Shown here: positions 12,241 to 22,430 of the stretch, piece by piece
How the letters are laid out: the number at the start of each line of letters is the position of its first letter
Position numbering within the stretch: position 1 is the stretch's first letter
NCBI GenBank assembly: GCA_963969495.1
Contig: OZ018333.1
Coordinates: 15,959,937 to 16,023,936, forward strand
Length of the DNA stretch: 64,000 nucleotides
Reading direction: 5' to 3'
Origin: Ceratothoa steindachneri
Lineage: Eukaryota > Arthropoda > Malacostraca > Isopoda > Cymothoidae
The notes under the pieces: generated by a model
Seen by the model: the letters and a program-made list of their open reading frames with translations, nothing else
What the model was told of the DNA's origin: nothing
Databases searched by the model: none
Program-made: the position numbers and the translations under genes

Positions 12241-13133
12241 TAACATTGAGTATGACAACTTATTTCTACTTGACTACATTTGTGACCATAAAGGCTTAAA
12301 TTCACAACTAATTTGTAATAATTCATAGAGTATACACAAAAACAGCATTTTTTTTAGAAGATTTTACCTCAATTGATGCATAATGCTTGCATTATAGGAC
12401 ATGGTGACTTATGGCTTTGGTAGTAATAGCCAGATGGTTGCTGTAAAAATGAACTGCATCATAGGATATAATCAATTTACACAAACTGATAGTAAATTTA
12501 TTGTGCAGCATCACTATTCCTGCGAATGACTACTTATATTTTACCTCCAAATAACCTGATTTAACTGCTATATTTCTCCATTAGGAATCAAGCTGTTTGA
12601 ATAATAACCTTCCTCATTCATTCTCCCTGTATATAAATAGCTTCAGGCATGAGAGAATGAAAATGAGGACTGTGTGACCTTTCATGATTTTGTCATATTT
12701 TTATTTTATACTATGCTGGTTTAGATCTCACATAAGTATTCAGAATAACTATCATAATTTAAAGCATGTTCCAGGTTCTATTCCAAATAGGAACTGGGTA
12801 AGAAAGATGTTTATTCTTGCTTATCTTGGTTAATGACACTGTTATGGCTAACGATCCTCATCTGTTCATTATCATTTTATCTAATTTTGCCCCTTGAGGC
12901 AGTTAGCATTCCTTATTTAGTCAGTCTCCTCTCATTACTTTCAATACTGCCATTTAGCCATTAGCAACATGCACACTTGTGCTAGTTGCACCCACTAATC
13001 TTGATGGATCACTCTATTCTTTTCATATGAAAATGAACATATCTAAATCTCTAAAATAAGCCATTAATAATAATAACTTAAATTATGAAAAGAGCACAAA
13101 CTGATTTCCATACGATTAACATTCATTAGTGAC
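12241..13133. other. AT-rich stretch, nothing recognised
   Basis: No gene, RNA or clear repeat is visible. Short frames are present but lack family similarity and sit in AT-rich sequence. Confidence 0.45.
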
Positions 13134-13205
13134 ATGAAGAATATAGGTCACATTGGTTATCTTGGTTGCTCTGTGTGGAATTTAATTTTGTACTTCTTTA
13201 AGCAG

Positions 13206-13352
13206 GACTTTGGAGAGATTTCATTGAAGGAAGAAGTTAGTGAAGAATTCTTTCATGCAGAGATGAGTTCTTTTCCTGATGTTGATGAACTATGTGCAAA
13301 ATCTGTAAACTCGCCCACTAAGTTGTTGCAACAAGACTCTCTCCAAGAAAAG
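13206..13352 (+). CDS. Candidate internal exon of an unknown gene (49 codons)
   Basis: A pyrimidine-rich run ending TTCTTTAAGCAG (AG at 13204-13205) is followed by an uninterrupted 147-bp reading frame that ends AAAAG and is directly followed by GTAATT at 13353, a good splice donor. The exon is phase 0 at both ends, so it could be skipped without frame change. The encoded peptide begins DFGEISLKEEVSEEFF and ends QQDSLQEK. It is acidic (many Glu/Asp) and has no domain I recognise. Unlike its surroundings it shows no match to any transposon in the window. No partner exon is identified nearby, so the host gene would extend across long introns. It may also be chance: splice-like signals are common in AT-rich DNA. 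Confidence 0.4.
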
Positions 13353-14235
13353 GTAATTACAATTAATAATGGCAAAAATTTCCTATTTTCATCTTTGTTT
13401 TTTAATGGTAAGAGATTTACCACTGATCTGCACTCATTTTAAGAAGCTCCCTAAGTGGGATACCTATTGGGTATATACTGATACACTTGGCACAGATGCC
13501 AGATAAGCATTAAAAAAATGCTACACCTGGTACCTGCATGAAAGCAGCATGTCCTCTTAGCCTGAGTGTAAATAGGGAAGACCCCACTCACTTGATTGAC
13601 TTGAACCCTTCTATGAGGCCTGAGAACACTGGTGCATTTCCTTCCCCTTTGTCTCTCTAGGCACCTTTTTTCCTTCTATGACTATCCCCTCAATTCTTTG
13701 TCTACCCACAAGAAGGTGGATGGTGTTGCATGTGGAGAAACCCTGAGCTACAACTAAAAGCTGGAGGCGAACCACAACCCCTCCATTTCAAGTGCAGACT
13801 GTTGTACTCTTGTACCTGGAGGAGCAGCTGCATCTTCCCTCCTCCACTCACTGCAAAGATTGACCCAACTATGGAAGGAACCTAGACCCTGGATCCAGCC
13901 CGAGTCTGGTGAAGTTGGTGGGTTGCCCCACTCTGAGGCTAGTCCCCAAGCCACCTGTCTACCATGACATCCAGAGCATTTGGTGTGGGGTTCCCAAGAA
14001 GTAGGGGTGAATGGTCAATACTCTGTAAATATGCTCCAGTTACATAGGAAGCCTCAATAAAATGTAAGAAATTATTATAATGAAATAAAGCAAGTGAACA
14101 AAAAAGTAAATTAAATAGAATAATACATAACTAATTTCATTACAGACCTCCTTACAGCATTGTATTACAAAATTTTAAATTTGTATACTTAAAATGGTCA
14201 TCCTTAAGTAAATATAAAATATATACACAAGTATG

Positions 14236-14239
<4 letters not shown>
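13353..14239. other. Non-coding stretch with a dispersed repeat
   Basis: Apart from the dispersed repeat at 13556-13650, I see nothing that supports a gene. A 66-codon minus-strand frame at 13754-13954 has no recognised similarity. Around 14.05-14.23 kb the sequence is AT-rich and leads into a (TA)n tract. Confidence 0.4.
13556..13650. repeat. Dispersed repeat, copy 1 (partner near 19.06 kb)
   Basis: The block AGCCTGAGTGTAAAT ... GATTGACTTGAACCCTT ... GGCCTG ... TGGTGCA is shared with 19069-19165 in the same orientation. On the minus strand it includes GGGTTCAAGTCAA, which differs at two positions from a pol III B box, so it could be a SINE remnant. No convincing A box was found. Confidence 0.55.

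Positions 14240-14321
<82 letters not shown>
14240..14321. repeat. (TA)n microsatellite
   Basis: About 80 bp of uninterrupted TA dinucleotide. Confidence 0.95.
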
Positions 14322-14322
<1 letters not shown>

Positions 14323-14339
14323 TCCACTTGTTAATTTTT

Positions 14340-14480
14340 TAGCTGCTAGTGGGGTGAATGGTCGATATATGGATAAAATCTATAATAATGGTTGACTGTG
14401 ATTGACCATATATAGATTTTATCTTTTGTTTTCCTCTTATGGCCCAAAGGGCTGAAATACTTAATCTGTATCTGTATTTT
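14340..14480 (+). repeat. Probable LINE 3' end relic
   Basis: The sequence holds a potential stem (GATAAAATCTATA / TATAGATTTTATC, about 14371 and 14413) followed by GGCCCAAAGGGCTGAAATAC and a run of ATCTGTATCTGTAT. A GGCCC-loop-GGGC hairpin followed by short repeats resembles the 3' ends of CR1/RTE-type LINEs in arthropods. No coding part is attached. Confidence 0.35.
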
Positions 14481-14599
14481 CCTTTTGCCTTTTTCTCTCA
14501 ATTGCCATGTTTAAAATATTTCCATTTCAAATCAGTTCCCCTCAGAATGCCAAGTATAAAAGTTTAATAATTTGGCACATCAAATTTAAAGTGCCAAAT

Positions 14600-15080
14600 A
14601 GGTGACAATTTGAGTGACTTGCTAAAAAATACAGACTCAGATGACTTAAACACTATATTTAGTGATGATATCTGGCCCTCTGAAGCATTATCTGAATTTG
14701 CCAGTGATAATATAAAAATTTTAGATGAAGAAAATAGTGACCTTAGAATAGAAATGAATAGTCCAACCCTCAGCCATGCAAACTTACACAAGATGCCACT
14801 CCTTGGCCTTGGTCATCTGCCTCCAATTTCCTGCCCTTGCTGCCTTGTTTGACTTCATCATGCTTCATTATACCAAATTCAAAAGAAATAGATTATTTTG
14901 AACAGTTTATCAACAATGATTTGATAAATATAATTGTCATACATTCAAATGCCTATTATAAATTTTGGAAGCAAAGAAATTCATACAAACTGAATAGCCA
15001 CCTATCCAGCTTCAAAGAAATGGATGCCAACAAAATTTGGCTTTTTTTAAATATCTGGCTTCTCATGAATGAGTCTTAGC
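14600..15080 (+). pseudogene. piggyBac-like transposase N-terminal fragment
   Basis: Two adjacent frames resemble the N-terminal part of piggyBac transposases. The first (14610-14790) is an acidic leader (SDDLNTIFSDDIWPSE). The second (about 14885-15079) contains EIDYFEQFINNDLINIIV, then YYKFWKQR, EMDANKIWLFLNIWLLM. This fits the family pattern in which 'FF..lF.dell..iv..TN.ya' is followed by 'eEmk.flgi.llM'. The catalytic aspartates lie farther downstream in the family and are not present, so this is a dead 5' fragment. The two frames are separated by a shift near 14.85 kb, and a stop follows the last Met/Asn/Glu/Ser residues at 15079. Confidence 0.55.
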
Positions 15081-15369
15081 AAAAAAAGTGACTAAATGAT
15101 TACACTGGTCTGCGTTGTTTTCAAGGTCAAATATATAATACCTGATTTTAGTTAAAAAAATTTTTCACTGAATCTGAAAATCATGCTCATTTTACCCAAT
15201 CAGGTCAGGTTTTTGAAATATGCGCACATACCAAAACTCATATATTTCCAAATATTTGTTGTGAATGAAACACATAATAACAAATATTGGACCAATTTAC
15301 TCACAGAAGGTTTACAGAATATTTTTAATATATAGCATGAATAGTACAATGCACAAAATAAACTATTCA
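15081..15369. other. AT-rich gap, nothing recognised
   Basis: No coding similarity, RNA gene or clear repeat is visible between the piggyBac relic and the minus-strand pseudogene. Confidence 0.4.
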
Positions 15370-16800
15370 TGGATGAATGGTCTCTTCAGTGACCTCCATT
15401 TGTGCTGAGCAGACACCACATCCCTCTTAAGGCACCAACAGTAGTCAGCCAGAAAGTTCACATCCCATTGGCCTATAGCGTTCCTCCATGGCACGGATTT
15501 CTTGGTGAAAGCGCTCACCCTGTTCTTCACTGAAGTCTCCACAATTTTCTGGAAAATAGTCCAGATGGGACCGAAGAAAGTGCATTTTCACTGAAATATG
15601 CACACCAAGTTTGCTAGGATTTAATGAATCATCAAAACTAAGAGTCTTTTATGAGTTCTCTTATCTGAGGACCATCAAATATACCTTTCTTAAGCTTCTC
15701 TATGCTGATTCGTTTGAACTTGTGGTGGGGGAAGGCAAATCCTCCACCTTCCCTGTCCAGTGCTTTTACAAAGTCCTTCATTAGGCCCAGTTTAATGTGT
15801 AGGGGTGGAAGTAACACCTTGCTCGGTTCAACCAGAGGGTGGGGCAGAACATTGTGTGACCCGGGTTCTAATTCTTGTCTTGATGGCCACTCTTGTCTGA
15901 CATAATGCTGGTTGTCAGCCTGACTAACCCACAAGCACAAAAAGTATGGATACTTTGTGTACCTACCTTGAAGTCCTAGGATGAGTCCAACAGCTTTAAG
16001 ATCTCCACAAATCAACCATTTATGTTCCTGGTAATTTGAGCAGACAACAGACCTTCCATGCTGTTGTGGGATTCTTTCATTTTAGCCGAGTGTCCAACAG
16101 GGATTGATGAAACCTTATTTCCGTTACTCAGAAGAACTGCCTTGAGACTTCTGTTAGATGAGTCAATAAAAAGTCTCCATTCCATGGCAACATACTTCAT
16201 ACCCATTAATTTCATCAGTTCAGCAATATTGTTACAGTAGATCAGTGAAGACGCTTCATCGAACATAAGAATTTTCTGAATCCATGCTCACGTTCGCGAT
16301 ACCAATAGAACGTTGTTCCTGGGGAAAGTAGATGTTTCTCTCGAAGACAAGAACCCTGCAGCTGGGCAGACTCCTTAGATAGGTTCAGGTCTTGTGTCAA
16401 GTCATTGAGTTCAGCTTGGGTCAATGGCACTGATCGGTCATCCTCTTCTGGCTTGTATGCACCACACTCACCTGTATCAGTCATGTCAGTAGATTCGGAA
16501 TCAGAACTAGATTCCATGCTGACATCCGGCTCAGGAACAGGAGCATTTGGTCCATGGGGGATTTGCTTTATGGCAGAAGGAACATCAACGTATTGAACAT
16601 GGTGCTTGTTCTTGTGATTGATGCCTTTTAAATTTGTCATGCAGAAGTAGCAGTCGGTAACGTGATCTTTTTCCTTCTCTCCACACCATTGGGACACCAA
16701 ATGGCATACTCTTTCTTTTCATATTCTTCCAATCTCGTAAGTTCTTCACACGTTTTGTAGCAGATATGGGGAGCCAATGCCTTATCCTGGCCCCCTAGTT
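15370..16800 (-). pseudogene. Pseudogene of an uncharacterised multicopy arthropod gene
   Basis: Minus-strand frames follow one another in the order of a protein I have seen in many arthropod genomes as 'uncharacterized'. The order is an N-terminal Cys-rich part (HICYKTCEELTRL; DCYFCMTNLKG), PSAIKQIPHGPNAPVPEPD, an acidic Ser-rich linker, and LNLSKESAQLQGSCLREK. Then come EWRLFIDSSNRSLKAVLL, ICGDLKAVGLILGLQGRYTK, HIKLGLMKDFVKAL, GIFDGPQIREL and, near 15.40-15.60 kb, HLDYFPENCGDFSEEQGERF. Frame changes near 16.26, 16.02, 15.63 and 15.44 kb break it. No introns are apparent, which fits either a retrocopy or a mobile-element origin. The biochemical function is unknown to me. Confidence 0.6.
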
Positions 16801-19800
16801 TGACTCCAAAATAAGCGTTGTAGCGGGCCGAAAAATTTAGATTAACCCCAATCGATCCAACCCGCTCCCTACACTAATCCGGACGTGAGAAATCGAAGGA
16901 GAATGAAACGGATTGTATGTACAGTCCTTTACTAACAAAAAAATACAATATTTACAAAAAAATATGGGTAAATAGGCCAAAATATCTACAATAGAGAGGG
17001 GAGATTATATTGGAGATCTCCTTACTTTTCACCAAAAAATACAAAAAGAAAATCCTATATATATGAATACTATTTAATCGATCCTAATAAACATAAAAAA
17101 TCAACCACTCAAAAAAATCCTGACTACAACAGTCAATATATAAACAACAAACAAGGCCTCACTTTGTACAAAGAGGATGGGGGGATGTCCAGCCACCTGC
17201 CACTTGAGCGAGCAAAATGCCTAGGACTTACAACAAGTGTGGCGCCTCTGCGCTTGATGGAAGATAATGACCTTATCACGCTTGCGTGGCTATTATAAGC
17301 CCTCCTTCATTAAGCTATACTATTGGCCTTTATTTATTAACAATAATATATAGCTTTCCAGAATATAACGCTTTGTTTGTAATATAAGGATATATGAAAC
17401 TAAGTCCTATCTTTCCAGAATATGGCGCCTGGAAAGAAAGAAAAAAAACATGGTAATCATTTTTATACATAAAATAAACAAAAAACAAAACAAACCCATT
17501 GCCATTCAGACACACACACATTTTTACAGAGGGAGGGATAGGGTACTGAGAAAAAGGGTGGGAGAATGGCCCTTTTACACACACTCACATTCGCTCCACC
17601 ACAGCGTAATAAGCCTTCAAAAATCTGTGATTTTTGCTTGATGGTTTGGAAGAACCACGTGTCTGCAGATGAAACAAAATTTGTTAGGATGGTTCTTACA
17701 CTTCCGATCCCTTGTACTGCACAACTAGACCTGAAAATAGAAAGAATCACTAGTTATTTAAGGTAATCCATGACCAGCTCTGGCAAAAACAAAGCCCATA
17801 TACGCTTGGATGATAGCGCCACTTGGGAAAAATATGCTGTAATAAAAATCGAGTGTACCTTAGAAACCAGACCTGACCAAAGAAAATGAATGATATTTTT
17901 TAATTCAGCACGCAAAAAGGATCCTAAATCAATTGGAAAACCCTTGACCTTTGAAAAAAGGTTTTGAAATGCAAGCCATTGTTCTTTATTGGTCAAGTAA
18001 TGAACTTCATGAACAGAAGATATTCGGAAAACTAATGTCAAGAGATTGCTTTCTACAAATAAGGTTTTGCATTTTAGAAATAATATGATTGAAAGAACTA
18101 GGAAGATAGTAAAAATCAAACGTGTACTGGCTCTCATTAAACATCAATTTCAATCATAGTTAACTCCTTTCACCGACCTTTGCATAGATGAATGTCTGCT
18201 CCTTTGGAGAGGAAGACTCCATTACAGGCAATACAATCCAAACAAAAGACAAGTTTAGTATAAAAAAGGTTTATGTTGCACGATTGTAAGACTGGATATG
18301 TAAAAGATCTGATAATATATACTAAAACTGGCACAGAAATTATGATCGATGATGGAGTTAGGGTGACAGGCTTAGTTGTGATGAATCTTCTTGAATCCTG
18401 TTTAAATAAGACAATGTTCTTTGTGTTGACAATTAGTAACAATCACTGTTTGAAAGATTACTAGAAAATGAGACCAGAGCTTGTGAAACAATAGAAAGAA
18501 CATGTTTAAAATTTGAAGGAGGAGGTGGAATCAATGCAATGTAACAATATATTATTCCCAAAATGGTATGATAAAGGAAATATAAGAGTTGCTTACAAAT
18601 ATGCTTGATGATCAAGAGAAATGTAGATGATAATATTATTTTGAAACCTATTTGTGTGATTGAGTGCAACAAAATAATGTTAATGGTTAAGTGATATGCT
18701 AATAAATGGTATAGTATGTGTGTGTGTGAAGCTATTAGATGGTATAAGAAGTTTTTCTTCGATCTTATTGACTTATGGATTCTAAATGTCTTATGTGTAG
18801 AAGGAGAAAATGAGAGAGAAAAAAAATGCTGTTGACTTTTTGAAATGGTGTGATTGCACAAATGGTAATCTGCTGTTGCACCCGATTCATGTTTTTATTC
18901 ATTTTATTAAGCCTCTTCCTTCAAGAAGTTGTCATGTATGCGCCAAAACACCAAAAACAGAAAAAATAACAATGAAGAAACAATAACTACAGCGAAGGCC
19001 CATGGGGGGGGGGGGCTAGCCTATTACACTTAGTATCCAGAGGAGCTACAGATCCTCCCAGCCTGAGTGCAAATTAAGGAAGCTTGTCACTCGCTGGATT
19101 GACTTGAACCCTTTGATGGGGCCTGGAAAGTTATTGGTGCACTTCCCCTCACCCCTGCTTTGCCTTTTATTAGTAGCATTATTTCTATCATTTTTATTAT
19201 TTAGTAGTATTTTATTTTCATTAGTATTTTTTAATAATATAATCTATTTAATATAATTTTTTATTTAATACTATTATTCTTACTTAGTCTTATTAACACT
19301 AAAAATACCAAACAAATTGTTTCAAATTACCACTGATAAATTTACCCTTGGTACATCATTAGGGTCAATAATAAAATATTTAAATCCTTTTATATAATTC
19401 AAATAATATATTTTAATTGTAAACTTCTTCTATTGATCTAACTTAAAAATCATTAATAACGATCTATATATTTAGAATTATGATTGGAAATATTTTTCTT
19501 ATTCTTCCCTCAAAAGTTTTAACCAAGAATGTTTTTTTTATTTTAGTTATCACTTAAAACTCGTTTTTTTATATAGAAAACTTGGCTTCTATTAATAGGA
19601 AACATTTCTATATTTCAAAACATTTACAATTCTTTGAAATTTTAAAATATATTTTTACCTTGGCACACTCCAATTTTTTGGCTTACTCATTTGTGCACTT
19701 TGAATAACCGACGGCATTTTTTGTATTTTAATTAGATGAAAACCACTAAGATAAGTGCAAAACCAAAAACTTGAAGTATTCTAGATCACTTTTAATTGGC

Positions 19801-19859
19801 ATTTAAGTTATTGCTTACCATTTTACTGGGGGTTAGTTGTTTGTTAGTGCCTCCGCCTG
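16801..19859. other. 3-kb stretch with no recognised gene
   Basis: AT-rich DNA with several 60-140-codon frames on both strands (for example minus 17754-18137 and 18433-18861), none with recognised domains. Two words TTTCCAGAATAT(A/G)(A/G)CGC recur at about 17356 and 17411. A possible short inverted terminal motif TGTAGCGGG / CCCGCTCCCTACA is at 16820-16874. Poly-G (about 11) is at 19005. Confidence 0.4.
19069..19165. repeat. Dispersed repeat, copy 2 (partner near 13.56 kb)
   Basis: It shares AGCCTGAGTG(C)AAAT, TGGATTGACTTGAACCCTT, GGGGCCTGG and TGGTGCACTTCCCC with the block at 13556-13650, with small indels. Confidence 0.55.
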
Positions 19860-20231
19860 CCTATGGTTTTGAGGCAGAGGGAGGAAACGACTTTGCAAGC
19901 CCAACCTTCCCCATTAAGGTTTCGAAGGCAACAGCGTCTTCAGCGTATTGTCCGGCCAACAGCACCCAGAATTCTGCCTCTGGGAAGCGTACGACCATTG
20001 CTTTTAGGGTCTTCTCTTTGAAGAGGGCCCCCGCATCTCCTTTGAGCTAGGCCTGGATGGCATATTCTGTCAATGAAATTGCTGTAGACTCTAGGCCAGC
20101 TGGGAGAAACTGCGGAGGTTCGTCTTGTCTCGTTTTCCCTTAGCTTTCTTTTTGCAGGAGACCATGCTGGGTGAGTGCCCCCAGCCCACCCTCTTGGAGT
20201 ATAAGTGTTTTGCAACCACACCGCCACATGA
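19860..20231 (+). pseudogene. LINE family A fragment (ORF1 end / ORF2 start)
   Basis: The sequence aligns with 22.28-22.62 kb: GGTTTTGAGGCAGAGGGAGG, GGCAACAGCGTCTT, TCTGCCTCTGGGAAGCGTACG, GAGCTAGGCCTGGATGG, CAATGAAATTGCTGTAGACTC and GCAGGAGACCATGCTGGG. It covers the end of ORF1 and the start of the endonuclease. It stops exactly where the leader of the next family A copy begins (GTCCGGCCCCAGCTTAGCC), so a younger copy probably inserted into or recombined with an older one. Confidence 0.6.
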
Positions 20232-21030
20232 TGTGTCCGGCCCCAGCTTAGCCTCTTTTCCTTCTTTCTGACAGCCTGTGTTTTTACCCTACTTCCTCAC
20301 TTTCCCTACAACCTATCCCACACCTTTCTCTGGTTGGCCTCTAATTTCACAGGGTAAACATTGACCAGCCTTCCCTCACTCAACTATCCCGGATCGGGGC
20401 TAAAGGGGGAGGGGACAACATTCCTTCAACGCTAAACTACAGTCTGGTTTGGTGGCTTTTTGACAATGCACTTCATCCCTACCCACACCTTCCTCACATC
20501 CCTTTTCTTTCGCTTCTTTTCACAGTCTATCGACTTTAGGTCGTGTGTAAGGTGGATCTGCATTGGTGATGGACTGCCAGGTCAGGCGGGAGAAGTGGCC
20601 TCAAATGGCGGTAGCTGGTTTTGCCGGCCCGTATTCACCTCTCCCAGAGCGGACTGCCGCCTGGGGTGCTTTGCGTTTGCTTCCCGTGTCACTAATAGGG
20701 TCACCATGCCCAATGATGAGAATAAAATAAAAACCTCCTTACTTTCCTCTTCTCCAGCGACGTAGTCACCCTCGGGCAGCTCCACGAGGTGCTTTTGTAG
20801 TGGAGCCTCCAAACTAATTCTACCGGAAAGGAGGCTTACCTCTCTCCTATGCCTATGGGTGCAGGGGACACCTCCCCCAACCCTTTTTCTGGAGGTGCCC
20901 TCGGGTGCGTCCCTCTTTCCATCGGCAATTCCACCTTTACTTTCTAAGGGAAGTGCCAGAAAGGCAGGTAGCCGATAACTAACTGCTGGGTTCCTGAGGC
21001 AACCTAGCCCCAGACGGTAGGACACCTTCC
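20232..21030 (+). other. 5' leader of the long LINE family A copy
   Basis: It starts GTCCGGCCCCAGCTTAGCC, a word also present at 26.75 kb, 39.24 kb and (diverged) 56.57 kb, so this is the probable 5' end or internal promoter region of family A and its relatives. No coding frame is conserved between copies. Confidence 0.6.
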
Positions 21031-22430
21031 ATGCTGATGAACTTGGGCTCAGTGTCAAGCACCGAACCTGAGTCCGCCCTTATGCAAAGTCTTCCTCAGA
21101 CAGCTTGGGTCTCCAAGGCTTTACAAAGAGAGGAGGGATCTCCTTCCCCGCCTGTTGCACCTGTGAAAACCAAGACCTTCTCCATCACGGAGAATGATAT
21201 TGCTGAGGCCGGTACATCTGGCCTAGGGGCTCCTGCCGCGGACGGAGGGGAGAACTGGATTCATTCCCCGCCATCCTCTCCTAAAAAGAACAAGAAGACT
21301 CAGGGGTCCTCTCCTTCCGCGGGGGCCGCTGCCGTTTCGGTAAGCGACCAAGCCAAGATCAGCACGTTCGTCCCCATTGCTCCCCCGTTTGCGTAGTCCT
21401 AGACGAAGACCAGAAATGCACATAGCGCAGCCTCGATTACGGCGGGGCCCCTAATTCAGAGGCTACCTGGCGTTTTCGAGCCTGCCAGCTTCAAGCGTTT
21501 CTTCGTGATTCGCTCCACTGAAGGCAGCATGTTGGCTAAGGGCAACATGATCTTCAGAGGAGAGCTTTAACTAGTGTGATTTTTAGAGAGCCGAAGGTAT
21601 CCCGTTTCTCGGACGTGAGCCTTTTGGCGAATGCGTCGAATCCCTCCGAGGCAGCCATGATTAGTGCCTTCGGACACTTGATGGCATGCCTGTGAGTGTG
21701 ACGCCGCACTCTACCATGAACTTCGTGAAAGGAGTAGTTTATGCAAGGAACTCGTGGACTACTCCATAGATGACACTACCCTAGAGCTGGCGGACCATGA
21801 GGTCGAGCGTGTGACGAGAAAAGAGGGAGGGGCCTTGATACACACCCATACACTCTTCGTCACGTTCGACTCTGACAAGCTCCCTGAGTTGGCGCGTGCC
21901 CTTTGGTATCGCTACCTCACCCTGCTTCTTTGAAGCAATGCGGTGCTTAGCTCCTGGAGAAGGAAATACTGTCCTTTCAGGCTTAGGATCGTCACTCATT
22001 TCGTGAGGCTAATGACTTGGTCTCGTGCGCCCAGTGCTGCCCGCAACGTCCTATGCCTCAATGTTGAGAAAAACACCCTCTGGTCCTGGCCTCTCCAGGC
22101 CTACGAGCACGGTCATTTCCGTGCCCATTCGGAACCCTTCTGCTGGTTCTACCACCCCAGGCGCTTCCCTGGTAAAGCTGGCGGCACAAAGGGTTCACAC
22201 CAGGCCAGTGCTAAAACCATGGCGTTGAATCCTACAAAAGAGGGCTCCCCCGCCTCCAAGCCACCCAGCTTGCCTAAGGTTTTGAGGCGGAGGGAGGAAA
22301 AGACTCATATGGCGAGCCCAAACCCCACAGAAGTCGAAGGCGACAGCGCCTTTTGCCTCCGGGATGCGTACGGATATTCCCGTGACGGTCTTGTCTTCGC
22401 ACAGTGCCCTGCATCTCCTCCGAGCTAGGC
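21031..22430 (+). pseudogene. LINE family A ORF1 (gag-like), second copy
   Basis: A 121-residue open N-terminal part (21031-21396) is rich in Ser, Pro, Ala and Lys (PPSSPKKNKK, GSSPSAGAAAVS), like the disordered leader of LINE ORF1 proteins. It is followed by pieces matching the ORF1 relic at 3.3-4.5 kb: FKRFFVIRSTEGSMLAKGN, REPKVSRFSDVSLLANA and the Cys-containing region near 22.0 kb (CAQCC). Frames are broken repeatedly. It ends at the GTTTTGAGGCGGAGGGAGG block just ahead of ORF2. Confidence 0.65.

Noticed and set aside
16820..16874. TGTAGCGGG ... CCCGCTCCCTACA as the ends of a solo LTR
   Set aside because: The span is only about 55 bp, no second copy, primer site or target duplication was found; recorded only as a short inverted motif.
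17754..18861. Long minus-strand frames with hydrophobic stretches, possible membrane proteins
   Set aside because: AT-rich Phe/Ile/Leu-biased translations, no family similarity, no splice or start context that stands out.
20582..21058. 158-codon minus-strand frame over the family A leader
   Set aside because: Not conserved in the other leaders at 2.4 kb and 39.2 kb, so treated as a chance frame.
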